From: Acidimicrobiia bacterium
GTDB taxonomy: Bacteria > Actinomycetota > Acidimicrobiia > IMCC26256 > JAENVU01
DNA length: 16,788 nucleotides
Reading direction: 5' to 3'
NCBI GenBank assembly: GCA_017882945.1
Contig: JADGON010000003.1
Span: 1-16,788, forward strand
Shown one piece after another: positions 6,406-13,115 of the stretch. The translations under genes and the position numbers were made by a program. Below the pieces are notes generated by a model. It was not told the DNA's origin. It did not search any database and saw only the letters and a list, made by a program, of their open reading frames with translations. Within the stretch, counting starts at the first letter, position 1, and each line of letters opens with the position of its first letter.

Positions 6406-6573
6406 TCAGACCAACGCGACGCAGCGCGGGACAGGGTCGTCCTCCATGGGGTGCCGGCGGGCCCGCGGCGTCGAGGAAGCTTCGGTCAGACCTCCCGCGT
6501 CGAGGTGGCCACCAGCACTGGCCCCGCCCGCCGCGACGAAGCCGGCGATGAACGTGACGATCGTCGTTTCCAC
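6406..6573 (-). CDS. Doubtful 55-residue hypothetical protein
   Basis: A GTG-started reading frame begins 2 bases after the stop of the AraC-type regulator and ends at 6406. It would encode a short hydrophobic segment (TTIVTFIAGFVAAGG at about residues 3-17) and a polar tail with little recognisable structure. Third-position GC looks fairly high, as in real genes here, and it would fill much of the 245-base gap between the regulator and the kinase start. There is no clear ribosome site and no family resemblance. It may be chance; otherwise the gap holds nothing I recognise. Confidence 0.22.
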   Translation of the reverse strand: METTIVTFIAGFVAAGGASAGGHLDAGGLTEASSTPRARRHPMEDDPVPRCVALV

Positions 6574-6575
6574 CT

Positions 6576-7562
6576 TCAGAGCCCCACGGCTGGGTTGGCC
6601 GAGGCGTGGAACCGCTGCCGGTACTCGGAGGGTCCGACCCACAACGAGCGGAGGAACGCCCGCCGCATCGTCTCGGGGGTGCCGAAGCCGCAGCCGTGCG
6701 CGATCTCCTCGATCCCGATGCTCGAGTCCTCGAGCCGCCGTCGCGCCTCTTCGATGCGGGCGTGCTCGACGAAGCGCGCGGGGGTCACGCCGGTCTCGGC
6801 ACGGAACACGCGAGCGAAGTGACGAGGGCTCATCGCCGCGCGAGCGGCGAGTCGAGCGACCGACAGGTCCTCGTCGAGGTGGTCCGCGATCCAGCCCTGC
6901 ACGTCCGCGAGCACGTCGCGCTCGGCCAGCTGCGTGGAGAGGTGGCTGCTGAACTGGGCCTGGCCGCCCGGGCGCTTCAGGAAGACGACGAGGTGGCGGG
7001 CCACGGCGAGGGCGAGATCCCGACCGTGATCTGCTTCCACGAGCGCGAGGCAGAGGTCGATGCCGGCGGTGACTCCGGCTGAGGTGTACACGTCACCGTC
7101 GCGGATGAAGATGGGATCGGGGTCCACGTCGAGGTTGGGATAGCTCCGCGCGAGCCGCCCGCAGCGCGCCCAGTGCGTGGTCACCCGACGACCGTCCAGC
7201 AGCCCCGCCTCCGCGAGCAGGAAGACACCGCTGCAGACCGAGGCGACCCGGCGGGCCCGACCGGCGGTGCGCCGCAGCGCGTCCACCAGGTCGGGGTGCT
7301 GGAGCTGGTCGTAGACGCCTTCGCCGCCGGCGACGATCAACGTGTCGGCCGCGCCGCGGCCGTCCGCGAGCGCCCTCGTCGGCGTGATCGTGACCCCGCT
7401 CGTCGTGACGAAGGGCTCGGCCGTCGGCGCGACGACTTCCACCTTGTAGGGCGGGGTGATGCCATGCCGCGTCGCGACGTCGAACACCTCCACCGGACCG
7501 AACACGTCCAGGGACTGGACTCCGTTGTACCCGAGCACGACGATGCGCCGTTCAGCTGCCAT
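6576..7562 (-). CDS. GlxA-family AraC-type transcriptional regulator (DJ-1/PfpI domain plus AraC HTH)
   Basis: A 328-residue regulator of the GlxA type. The N-terminal half (about 5-190) is a DJ-1/PfpI amidase-like sensor domain, starting RRIVVLGYNGVQSLDVFGPV and with the nucleophile-elbow region VASVCSGVFLLAEAGLL around Cys110. The C-terminal half (about 215-320) is an AraC DNA-binding domain with two helix-turn-helix units at about 233-256 (LSVARLAARAAMSPRHFARVF) and 282-305 (IGIEEIAHGCGFGTPETMRRAF). The ATG at 7562 has AGGA 7 bases upstream and begins at the family's usual N-terminus; the longer upstream frame is low-complexity. It is divergent from the LLM gene at 7670 and may regulate it and itself from the 107-base gap. 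In the family the sensor domain is usually a ligand-binding rather than active enzyme. Confidence 0.92.
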   Translation of the reverse strand: MAAERRIVVLGYNGVQSLDVFGPVEVFDVATRHGITPPYKVEVVAPTAEPFVTTSGVTITPTRALADGRGAADTLIVAGGEGVYDQLQHPDLVDALRRTAGRARRVASVCSGVFLLAEAGLLDGRRVTTHWARCGRLARSYPNLDVDPDPIFIRDGDVYTSAGVTAGIDLCLALVEADHGRDLALAVARHLVVFLKRPGGQAQFSSHLSTQLAERDVLADVQGWIADHLDEDLSVARLAARAAMSPRHFARVFRAETGVTPARFVEHARIEEARRRLEDSSIGIEEIAHGCGFGTPETMRRAFLRSLWVGPSEYRQRFHASANPAVGL

Positions 7563-7641
7563 GCACTCATCCTGCGGGTTCCGGGTCGTGTCTGCAATGC
7601 CCCAGACCCCACGATTCCTGCCACGCCCGCTCAGCCCTGGG

Positions 7642-7647
7642 TAGGGT
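7642..7647 (+). promoter_or_regulatory. Possible -10 hexamer (TAGGGT) for the second LLM gene
   Basis: TAGGGT matches TANNNT and lies 22 bases before the GTG at 7670, leaving room for a short leader that contains the GAGGGGG ribosome site. No clear -35 is seen. Confidence 0.35.
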
Positions 7648-7669
7648 GCGCCCGAGGCGAGGGGGACGA

Positions 7670-8767
7670 GTGGAGCAGCTGAACGAGTTGGGCTTCTACG
7701 GGCTGGCCGGGCACTCGGCGACCCCACGGGATCTGGTGGCCGAGGTCGCGCGCGCCGAGGAGATCGGCCTGGGATCAGTCTTCGTCTCGGAGCGGTTCAA
7801 CACGAAGGACGCCTGCGCGTTGAGCGGGGCGGCCGGCGCGGTGAGCTCGACGCTCGGCATCGCCACCGCCGCGACGAACCACAACACCCGGCATCCACTC
7901 GTGACCGCGACGTTCGCCACCACGATGCATCGACTCACCGGCGGCCGGTTCACGCTCGGCCTCGGCCGCGGGTTCGACATGCTCTTCGACGTGATGGGCG
8001 TGCCCCGGGTGACGATGGCGCAGCTCGAAGACGTCATGGGACTGCTGCGCCGCCTCTGGCACGGCGAGGCGGTCATGGGCCACGACGGTCCCGCCGGCCG
8101 CTTCCCGTACCTCAGCCAGGACCCGTCGTTCGACGAGGACATCCCGATCCTGCTCACGGCGATCGGTGATCGGACGCTCGAGTTTGCGGGGCGGGTGGCC
8201 GACGCGGTGGTCCTGCACACGTTCTTCACCGACGAGACCCTCGGTCGCAGCGTGGCCGCGGTTCGCCGAGGCGCCGAGCAGGCCGGGCGCGATCCTGCCG
8301 CAGTGCGGGTGTGGTCGGTGCTCGCGACGGTGGGCGATCACCTCGACGAAGACCTTCGGCTCAAGAAGCTGGTCGGCCGGATGGGCACCTACCTCCAGGG
8401 CTACGGCGACTTGCTGGTGCGGGTCAACGGGTGGGATCCAGCCGCGCTCGAGACGTTCCGCGCCGACGAGGTGGTCAGGGGCGTCGGTGGCGCGCTCGAC
8501 GCCGTCGCGACGCCCGACGAGCTCCGCCACGTCGCGACCTTGCTTCCGGACGAGTGGTTGAACGCATCCGCGACGGGGACCGCAGCGGAGTGCGCGGCTC
8601 GCGTGCTGGATCAGTTCGACGCCGGTGCGGACGGGGTGATCCTCCACGGCGCGACCCCCGACGAGCTCGCGCCGGTCGTCGACGCCTATCGCGTGGCCCG
8701 ACCCGCCGGCCGCTTCGAGCACCTCGCCGCCAACCCCGGCGCAACCCGGACCGTCTCTGCCCCCTGA
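7670..8767 (+). CDS. LLM-class F420-dependent oxidoreductase, TIGR03857-like
   Basis: A 365-residue luciferase-like TIM-barrel protein of a different subfamily from the one at 1868-2887. The N-terminus LNELGFYGLAGHSATPRDLV and the segment GLGSVFVSERFNTKDACAL resemble the TIGR03857 group of probable F420-dependent enzymes (from memory). Further signatures are TATNHNTRHPLVTATFATTM-like barrel strands (about 71-92), GGRFTLGLGRGF (about 97-108), and IPILLTAIGDRTLEFAGRVADAVVLHTF in the middle. The GTG at 7670 is set by the family N-terminus and a strong GAGGGGG ribosome site 4 bases upstream. It is divergent from the GlxA-type regulator, which may control it. The substrate is unknown. It is convergent with the YdhR-like gene; the 39-base gap between them holds no clear terminator. 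Confidence 0.88.
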   Translation: MEQLNELGFYGLAGHSATPRDLVAEVARAEEIGLGSVFVSERFNTKDACALSGAAGAVSSTLGIATAATNHNTRHPLVTATFATTMHRLTGGRFTLGLGRGFDMLFDVMGVPRVTMAQLEDVMGLLRRLWHGEAVMGHDGPAGRFPYLSQDPSFDEDIPILLTAIGDRTLEFAGRVADAVVLHTFFTDETLGRSVAAVRRGAEQAGRDPAAVRVWSVLATVGDHLDEDLRLKKLVGRMGTYLQGYGDLLVRVNGWDPAALETFRADEVVRGVGGALDAVATPDELRHVATLLPDEWLNASATGTAAECAARVLDQFDAGADGVILHGATPDELAPVVDAYRVARPAGRFEHLAANPGATRTVSAP

Positions 8768-8806
8768 ACCGCACCGCAGCCGGTCGTCCGGGCCGAGCTC
8801 GGAGCG

Positions 8807-9103
8807 TCAGGCGCGGGAGTTGTCGACCAGCTCCGCGATCTCGACGAAGTCGATGACCGGGGCCACGCCGTACAGGCCCGTGACCCGCTCGCGCAGCTCG
8901 TCCGAGAAGAACCGGCGACCGGCGTCCTCGAACTCCCAGACGTAGAAATTGACGGCTCGCCGATTCGCCTCGTCCACCGTGAAGGCCTTGCTGCGGAGCC
9001 CGGGCATGCCCTCGAACATGTCACGAGCTCCGGCCGCGACCTTCACCACGCGCTCGCGGTCGAAGTCGGCGCCGTACTGGAACGTCACGAACACACCCAA
9101 CAT
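8807..9103 (-). CDS. Small YdhR-like / dimeric alpha-beta barrel monooxygenase-fold protein
   Basis: A 98-residue protein with the features of the YdhR/ABM-type ferredoxin-like barrel: an N-terminal strand MLGVFVTFQYGADFD, a helix followed by FEGMPGLRSKAFTVDEANRR (about 30-49), a strand AVNFYVWEFEDAG (about 50-62), a helix with FFSDELRERVTGLYG, and a final strand VIDFVEIAELVDN. Such proteins act as small oxygenases or as stress-related dimers; no catalytic claim can be made from sequence. The ATG at 9103 has a textbook AGGAG 6 bases upstream, so a longer in-frame start further up is rejected. It lies 156 bases downstream of the HAD gene on the same strand; that gap (9104-9259) contains no recognisable feature beyond the ribosome site. 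Confidence 0.75.
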   Translation of the reverse strand: MLGVFVTFQYGADFDRERVVKVAAGARDMFEGMPGLRSKAFTVDEANRRAVNFYVWEFEDAGRRFFSDELRERVTGLYGVAPVIDFVEIAELVDNSRA

Positions 9104-9259
9104 GCGGTGCTCCTGTTCTCCGTGCCCCTGCCGTACCTGCCCCGAGACGCTACCGGTCTCCACCCGCGCTCGCTCGGGTGCCGACGCGGGGATGAATCGG
9201 CGGGGGTGAGGCATGGGCAGCCACGGTCCCCGGCCGACGCCGGTCTCCATCGTGCGCGA

Positions 9260-9976
9260 TCACCGAGACGATGGGCCGCCTTCGATGCGGTGCGCGAGAT
9301 CGGTGAGCGAGTCGACGCGGTCGTAGTCGGCGTCGTGGTGGAGGCCGAGCGGATCCATGAGCACCGGTCGCAGCCCGGCCCGCCGTGCTCCGACCACGTC
9401 GATGCCGGGCATGTCACCGACGTACCACGCATTTTCGGCCGCGATGTCCAACGCGTCGAGCGCGATCGTGAAGATGCGCCGGTCCGGCTTCATCACTCCC
9501 ACCTCGCCGGAATCGATGACGCATTCGACCTCGACCCCGATGCCCGGCCCGACCTGCAGGATCTCGAGCACTCGGAGTCGTTCGCCGATCAAGCCGTCCG
9601 CGTTCGAAACCACCCCGAGTCGGACCCCGGTGTCGGCGAGCGCCCTGATGCCCTGCCGACAACCCGGGATGACGCGCAACCACAGCCCGGCGTCGGCGAA
9701 CTCGCTGTCGAGATGACGGTGGACCTCGGTCCGATCTTCCTGCGCGACCCCGCACTCCTCCACGTAGCGATCGAGGTAGGCCTGCCAGCTCCCGGACCAG
9801 TCACCCTCGACGTCGAGATCCGTCGTGAGTCGCGACGCGCCGCGGTAGTGGGCGCCATCGAGGAGATCGGCATCCGTCGTGCAGCCCGCGCGATCCAACG
9901 CCCCGAGGATTCGTTGGTGCTCCGGCAGCAGGAACACACCACCGACATCGAGAAGCACCGCTTCGGGAATTGTCAC
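9260..9976 (-). CDS. HAD-superfamily hydrolase
   Basis: A 238-residue haloacid-dehalogenase-like phosphatase or hydrolase. All four motifs are visible: motif I LLDVGGVF with nucleophile Asp10, motif II VVSNAD with Ser124, motif III Lys163 in VMKPDRRIF, and motif IV WYVGDMPGIDVVGA with Asp188 and Asp193. A helical cap domain lies between motifs I and II (about 18-95). The residue two after the nucleophile is Gly, not the usual Asp, which is common in some HAD subgroups (DxGGV, DxGNV) but weakens a simple phosphatase assignment. The GTG at 9976 fits the family N-terminus and has TACGTT 7 bases upstream, consistent with a leaderless message; no ribosome site is present. The substrate is unknown. 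Confidence 0.88.
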   Translation of the reverse strand: MTIPEAVLLDVGGVFLLPEHQRILGALDRAGCTTDADLLDGAHYRGASRLTTDLDVEGDWSGSWQAYLDRYVEECGVAQEDRTEVHRHLDSEFADAGLWLRVIPGCRQGIRALADTGVRLGVVSNADGLIGERLRVLEILQVGPGIGVEVECVIDSGEVGVMKPDRRIFTIALDALDIAAENAWYVGDMPGIDVVGARRAGLRPVLMDPLGLHHDADYDRVDSLTDLAHRIEGGPSSR

Positions 9977-9983
9977 AAGCGCC

Positions 9984-9989
9984 AACGTA
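9984..9989 (-). promoter_or_regulatory. -10 hexamer of a leaderless promoter (TACGTT)
   Basis: On the minus strand TACGTT matches TANNNT and is 7 bases before the GTG of the HAD gene at 9976. No Shine-Dalgarno sequence intervenes. Confidence 0.45.
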
Positions 9990-10083
9990 TCGACCCCGGA
10001 CGCGGCACCCGGTCGGGATGGAGCGCGCCGTCGCCCGGGACCTCTCCCTCCAAGGGTCGACGCCATCGAGCAGACCAGGCCTC

Positions 10084-10100
10084 CCGGAACCTCGTTCCGG
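10084..10100. repeat. Perfect 7-bp hairpin CCGGAAC-CTC-GTTCCGG
   Basis: A perfect 7-bp inverted repeat with a 3-base loop, in the 217-base gap between the VWA and HAD genes. Both strands contain GGAAC. Two further G-C pairs are possible beyond a C-T mismatch and a T-G wobble. It has no T-tract. It could be a stem-loop after the VWA message or an operator upstream of the HAD gene. Confidence 0.45.
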
Positions 10101-10125
10101 TGGGGCGTGGGGTCGCGATAGCGGC

Positions 10126-10149
10126 CCTGACCCGCACCGAAAGGTCAGG
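10126..10149 (-). terminator. Stem-loop downstream of the VWA gene (possible terminator)
   Basis: CCTGACC and GGTCAGG pair as a perfect 7-bp stem with a 10-base loop, 45-68 bases after the end of the VWA gene (10194). There is no poly-T run, so this may be a transcript-stabilising or Rho-assisted structure. Apart from this and the hairpin at 10084-10100, the gap 9977-10193 shows only the HAD -10 element. Confidence 0.35.
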
Positions 10150-10193
10150 CGCCGGTGGTCCAGGCCACGGTGATCTCCGCCCGCGATGGGCGG

Positions 10194-12194
10194 TCAGCTG
10201 GCGCGGCGGCGGACCTGGCGGTGCTCGAGGAAGTCCACGAGGACGTAGTCGCCGAGGTTGTCGGGGCTGGTGAAGAACGCCCGACCGCCGTTCATCTTCA
10301 TCATGCGGCGCACGAAGTCCTGAAGGTACGGGCTCTCGTCGAGCATGAACGTGTTGATGCGGATGCCGGCGCGCGTGCAGCGCTGCACTTCGCGCAAGGT
10401 CTCCTCGACGGTGATCGCGGACGGCGGGTACTGGAAGATGGCCTCGCCGTGATCGATGTGGGCCGTCGGCTCGCCGTCGGTGACCATGATGATCTGCTTG
10501 GTGCCGCTCTCGCGCTCGAGCTGCGTCCGAGCGAGCATCATGGCGTGCTGCATGTTCGTGCCCCACTCGAAGTCCCAGCTCATCTCGGGCAACAGCTGGG
10601 GCTTCACCTCGCGGGCGACGCGGCCGAAGGCGACGAGGCCGAAGTAGTCACGCGGGAACTGCGTCGTGATCAGCGCGTGCAGCGCCATCGCGACCTTCTT
10701 CGCCGGGAGGAAGTTGTCACGCATCGGCATCGACAGCGAGACGTCCAGCATGAGCACGGTCGCGGATCGGGTGAGCAACTCGGTGCGCTCGACCTCGAAG
10801 TCCTCCGGTGACAAGCGCACCGGCGTCCCCGCACCCTGGCGCCAGATGGCGTTCTTGACCGTCTGCTCGACGTTCAGGTGGAACGGGTCGCCGAACTCGT
10901 AGGGCTTGTGCTCGTACGCGCGCTCGTGACCGACGCCGACGCGCTCGACTTCGTGACGCCCGGCCTTGTTCTGCATCATCTTGCGGAAGAGATCGCCGAG
11001 CGCCTGCTGGCCCAGCGCGCGCACCCCCTTCGGTGTCAGCTCGTACCGGCCCTCCCGCTGGTCGATGAGTCCGGCTTCCTCGAGGATCTTGGCCAGGTCC
11101 TGGAGCCGCTCGAGTGACCGCGCGGAGTCCTCGCCGAGCAGGTCGCGCGCCTGGTCGATGTCCACTTCGGCGAGCTGGCCGGGCTGGGTCGCGTTGCGCA
11201 GCATGTTCTCGAGCTGGTCGAGGTCCCCGAGCGTCTCGAGCAGCCCCGCCATCTGGCCGAACTGCAGAGGGTCGTCGCCACTGAAGCTCTGGCGCTGGTT
11301 CCACGGCATGTCGGGGAACGCCTGTTGGAGGTTGCGCGACAGCTCGTCCATCTGCCAGCGCAGGTCGAGATCCTCGAGCAGCGCCTGCGCGAGCCCCTGC
11401 AGCTGCGCTCGTTGCTCGGGCGTCATCGAGTTGAGCATCTGCTGCATCGCGGCCATCGAGCGCGCCATCTGCTCGAGCAGCTCGTCGAGGTTCTTCGGAT
11501 TCCCGGGGAAGAAGTCGCCGTAGCGTTCCATGAAGCCGTCGAAGTCCGGCTCTTCGCCCCGCTCCCGCTGCTCGAGCATCTGGTTGAGCTCGGAGAGCAT
11601 GTCCTTCATGCGCGCCATCTGCTCCGGCGACACGTTCTGCATGCCCTCGGCCATCTGGTTGAAGTAGCTCTGCATGAGCTGCTGGCGCAGCTCGTCCATC
11701 AGCTCCTCGAAGCGCTGGCGGGCCGCGTCGTCCATGAAGTCGTATTCCTGCATCGCCTGCACGCGACCGGCGAGGTCCGGCGGCATGAGCTCGAGCTCCA
11801 TCTGGCGCGCCTGCGCGAGGTCCTCGGTGATCTCCTTGCGGCGCTGGTCCCCCGAATCCCGGGCGTCCTGCAGCCGTTGCTCGATCCCCGCTCGCTCCTG
11901 GTCGAGGATCTCGTCGAGCTGCTCGGCGATGTCGTCGTAGACGCCACCCAGGTCATGTTTCTGGAGCTCTTCGCGCCGGCGCTGGCGCAGCTTCTCGAGC
12001 ATGTCCCGCATGCCCTCGAGCCGTTCGCCGTTGCGATCCTGGAAGCCCTGCTGGAGCATGCGTCGCAACGCTGCGTTGAGATCGCCGTGGTACAGCAAAT
12101 CGTCGGACATCTCCGCGAGGAGCGCGTCGGCGTCGATGTCGAACCCGACCTGCGTGCCGTCCCAGCGGGAGTATTGGAACGCGGGACGGGGCAT
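10194..12194 (-). CDS. VWA-domain protein, partner of MoxR/chelatase-type ATPase (COG4867-like)
   Basis: A 666-residue cytosolic protein. The C-terminal von Willebrand A domain (about 478-655) has an intact MIDAS: Asp484-x-Ser486-x-Ser488 in LMLDVSLSM, Thr546 in WGTNMQH, and Asp573 in VTDGEPT. Residues about 55-340 are highly charged, rich in Gln, Met, Glu and Leu, and probably form long helices or coiled coils (for example QRRREELQKH, EQMARMKDML). Residues about 366-395 (LAKILEEAGLIDQ, then GRYELTPKGVRALG) look like a winged-helix unit. Layout and length match the conserved actinobacterial VWA proteins found beside a chelatase-like ATPase, such as Rv0959 next to Rv0958 in M. tuberculosis (from memory). 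The ATPase partner is at 13116-14516. The ATG at 12194 has TACCCT 6 bases upstream and no ribosome site. Known relatives (ChlD, CoxE) act as adaptors; the target here is unknown. Confidence 0.9.
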   Translation of the reverse strand: MPRPAFQYSRWDGTQVGFDIDADALLAEMSDDLLYHGDLNAALRRMLQQGFQDRNGERLEGMRDMLEKLRQRRREELQKHDLGGVYDDIAEQLDEILDQERAGIEQRLQDARDSGDQRRKEITEDLAQARQMELELMPPDLAGRVQAMQEYDFMDDAARQRFEELMDELRQQLMQSYFNQMAEGMQNVSPEQMARMKDMLSELNQMLEQRERGEEPDFDGFMERYGDFFPGNPKNLDELLEQMARSMAAMQQMLNSMTPEQRAQLQGLAQALLEDLDLRWQMDELSRNLQQAFPDMPWNQRQSFSGDDPLQFGQMAGLLETLGDLDQLENMLRNATQPGQLAEVDIDQARDLLGEDSARSLERLQDLAKILEEAGLIDQREGRYELTPKGVRALGQQALGDLFRKMMQNKAGRHEVERVGVGHERAYEHKPYEFGDPFHLNVEQTVKNAIWRQGAGTPVRLSPEDFEVERTELLTRSATVLMLDVSLSMPMRDNFLPAKKVAMALHALITTQFPRDYFGLVAFGRVAREVKPQLLPEMSWDFEWGTNMQHAMMLARTQLERESGTKQIIMVTDGEPTAHIDHGEAIFQYPPSAITVEETLREVQRCTRAGIRINTFMLDESPYLQDFVRRMMKMNGGRAFFTSPDNLGDYVLVDFLEHRQVRRRAS

Positions 12195-12200
12195 GAACCG

Positions 12201-12206
12201 AGGGTA
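12201..12206 (-). promoter_or_regulatory. -10 hexamer of a leaderless promoter (TACCCT)
   Basis: On the minus strand TACCCT matches TANNNT and lies 6 bases before the VWA gene ATG at 12194, within the 40-base gap after the SRPBCC gene. It suggests the VWA gene has its own leaderless transcript in addition to any read-through. Confidence 0.5.
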
Positions 12207-12234
12207 TCGCTTTCCCCCCGGCGGCTGTCCCCGG

Positions 12235-12687
12235 CTAGAGCCCGGCTTCTGCCTGCCCCTTGAGGCGCTCGAGCGTCAGCATGATCCCCTCGTCGAGCTG
12301 GCGACCGCGTCGCCCTTCCGGCGTGAAGATCTTCCCGTACCACGGCTCCCAGAGCACCTCGTAGGACTCCGTGACCTCGCAGCCGCCGGCATCGGTCGGA
12401 TCGAACCGGTAGGTCCAGAGGGTCGCGTCCTGCTTGCGCGAGACGACGGCGAATCCGAACACCCGGCCCGGCTCGCACTCGGTGATCCGAACCTTGGTGC
12501 TCCAGCGCAGCAGCCCGCGCCGGTTCTTCCCCTTGAACCGGGCCCCGACTGCAGGTCCGGTGGCGCCGTCGAGCCACTCCGTGGCGTAGGTCTCCGGGCT
12601 CCAGGAGCCCATCCGGGTGACATCGCTCACCATCGCCCACACCGCGTCCGCAGATCTGGCGATCTCCGTGCGAGCCGAACCCTTCAT
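12235..12687 (-). CDS. SRPBCC-family (polyketide cyclase/dehydrase-like) protein
   Basis: A 150-residue START/SRPBCC-fold protein, a helix-grip fold with a hydrophobic cavity. The N-terminal strand and helix MKGSARTEIARSADAVWAMV and the DVTRMGSWSPETYATEWLDG segment (about 22-41) are typical of the polyketide-cyclase/dehydrase group, followed by strands such as GARFKGKNRR, ITECEPGRVFGFAVV and CEVTESYEVLWEP, and a long C-terminal helix (QLDEGIMLTLERLKGQAEA). The ATG at 12687 is supported by a purine-rich AAGGGAGCAAGGG sequence upstream. It lies 40 bases before the VWA gene on the same strand and may be co-transcribed with it. It is divergent from the lipoprotein gene (53-base gap). SRPBCC proteins (CoxG) accompany the MoxR/VWA pair in cox operons, but this one has no visible membrane anchor and may simply be a lipid or small-ligand binder. 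Confidence 0.82.
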   Translation of the reverse strand: MKGSARTEIARSADAVWAMVSDVTRMGSWSPETYATEWLDGATGPAVGARFKGKNRRGLLRWSTKVRITECEPGRVFGFAVVSRKQDATLWTYRFDPTDAGGCEVTESYEVLWEPWYGKIFTPEGRRGRQLDEGIMLTLERLKGQAEAGL

Positions 12688-12728
12688 CCCTTGCTCCCTT
12701 CGACTCGGCTTGGGCGCCGCCGTCGGTA

Positions 12729-12734
12729 CACAAT
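12729..12734 (+). promoter_or_regulatory. Weak -10-like hexamer (CACAAT) before the lipoprotein gene
   Basis: CACAAT keeps the conserved second A and last T of the -10 box and is 6 bases before the ATG at 12741. It is a near match only and no ribosome site is present. Confidence 0.3.
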
Positions 12735-12740
12735 CGTGTC

Positions 12741-13109
12741 ATGCGCCGCGCCGTCGCCCTCGCCACCGTGACCGTCATCGCCGTCGCGGGGCTGGCCGGG
12801 TGCAAGCAGTCCGAGGACGCCGCATCGAATCTCCCCCGTCCGTCGGCCGCGTTCTGCGAGGCCGCGACGAAGTACGACAACCGGATTCAGATGGCGAAGC
12901 TGCCCGAGCAGATCGAGCTCGTGTCGCGCATCGCGGCGCACGCACCCAAGGACGTCTCGAAGGACGCCAAGCTCTTCCTCGATGCGCTCCAGCGTCGCAG
13001 CGAGGGCGACAAGTCCGTGGTGGACAACCCGCGCATCGAGACCGCGATCAAGAACGTGAACCGTCGCGCCGGCCAGGACTGTGGCTGGTTCAAGCGCAAC
13101 GGGATGTAG
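12741..13109 (+). CDS. Small predicted lipoprotein
   Basis: A 122-residue protein with a lipoprotein signal peptide: Arg2-Arg3, a hydrophobic core (AVALATVTVIAVAG) and the lipobox Leu18-Ala19-Gly20-Cys21. Lipidation at Cys21 would anchor it to the outer face of the membrane. The mature part is about 100 residues, mostly helical by composition, with Cys39 (AAFCEAA) and Cys114 (QDCGWF) that could form one disulfide. I recognise no family. It is convergent with the MoxR-like gene (6-base gap) and divergent from the SRPBCC gene, so it sits inside the ATPase/SRPBCC/VWA cluster but on the other strand. The ATG is fixed by the signal peptide. No Shine-Dalgarno sequence is visible, consistent with a leaderless message. 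Confidence 0.82.
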   Translation: MRRAVALATVTVIAVAGLAGCKQSEDAASNLPRPSAAFCEAATKYDNRIQMAKLPEQIELVSRIAAHAPKDVSKDAKLFLDALQRRSEGDKSVVDNPRIETAIKNVNRRAGQDCGWFKRNGM

Positions 13110-13115
13110 GTCGGG

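Noticed and set aside
5434..6822. Plus-strand open frame of 462 codons opposite the kinase
   Set aside because: Shadow of the histidine kinase and AraC regulator genes; low-complexity translation.
11325..12263. Plus-strand open frame rich in Leu, His and Glu opposite the VWA gene
   Set aside because: It mirrors the Gln/Glu/Leu-rich helical region of the VWA protein and has no independent signature.
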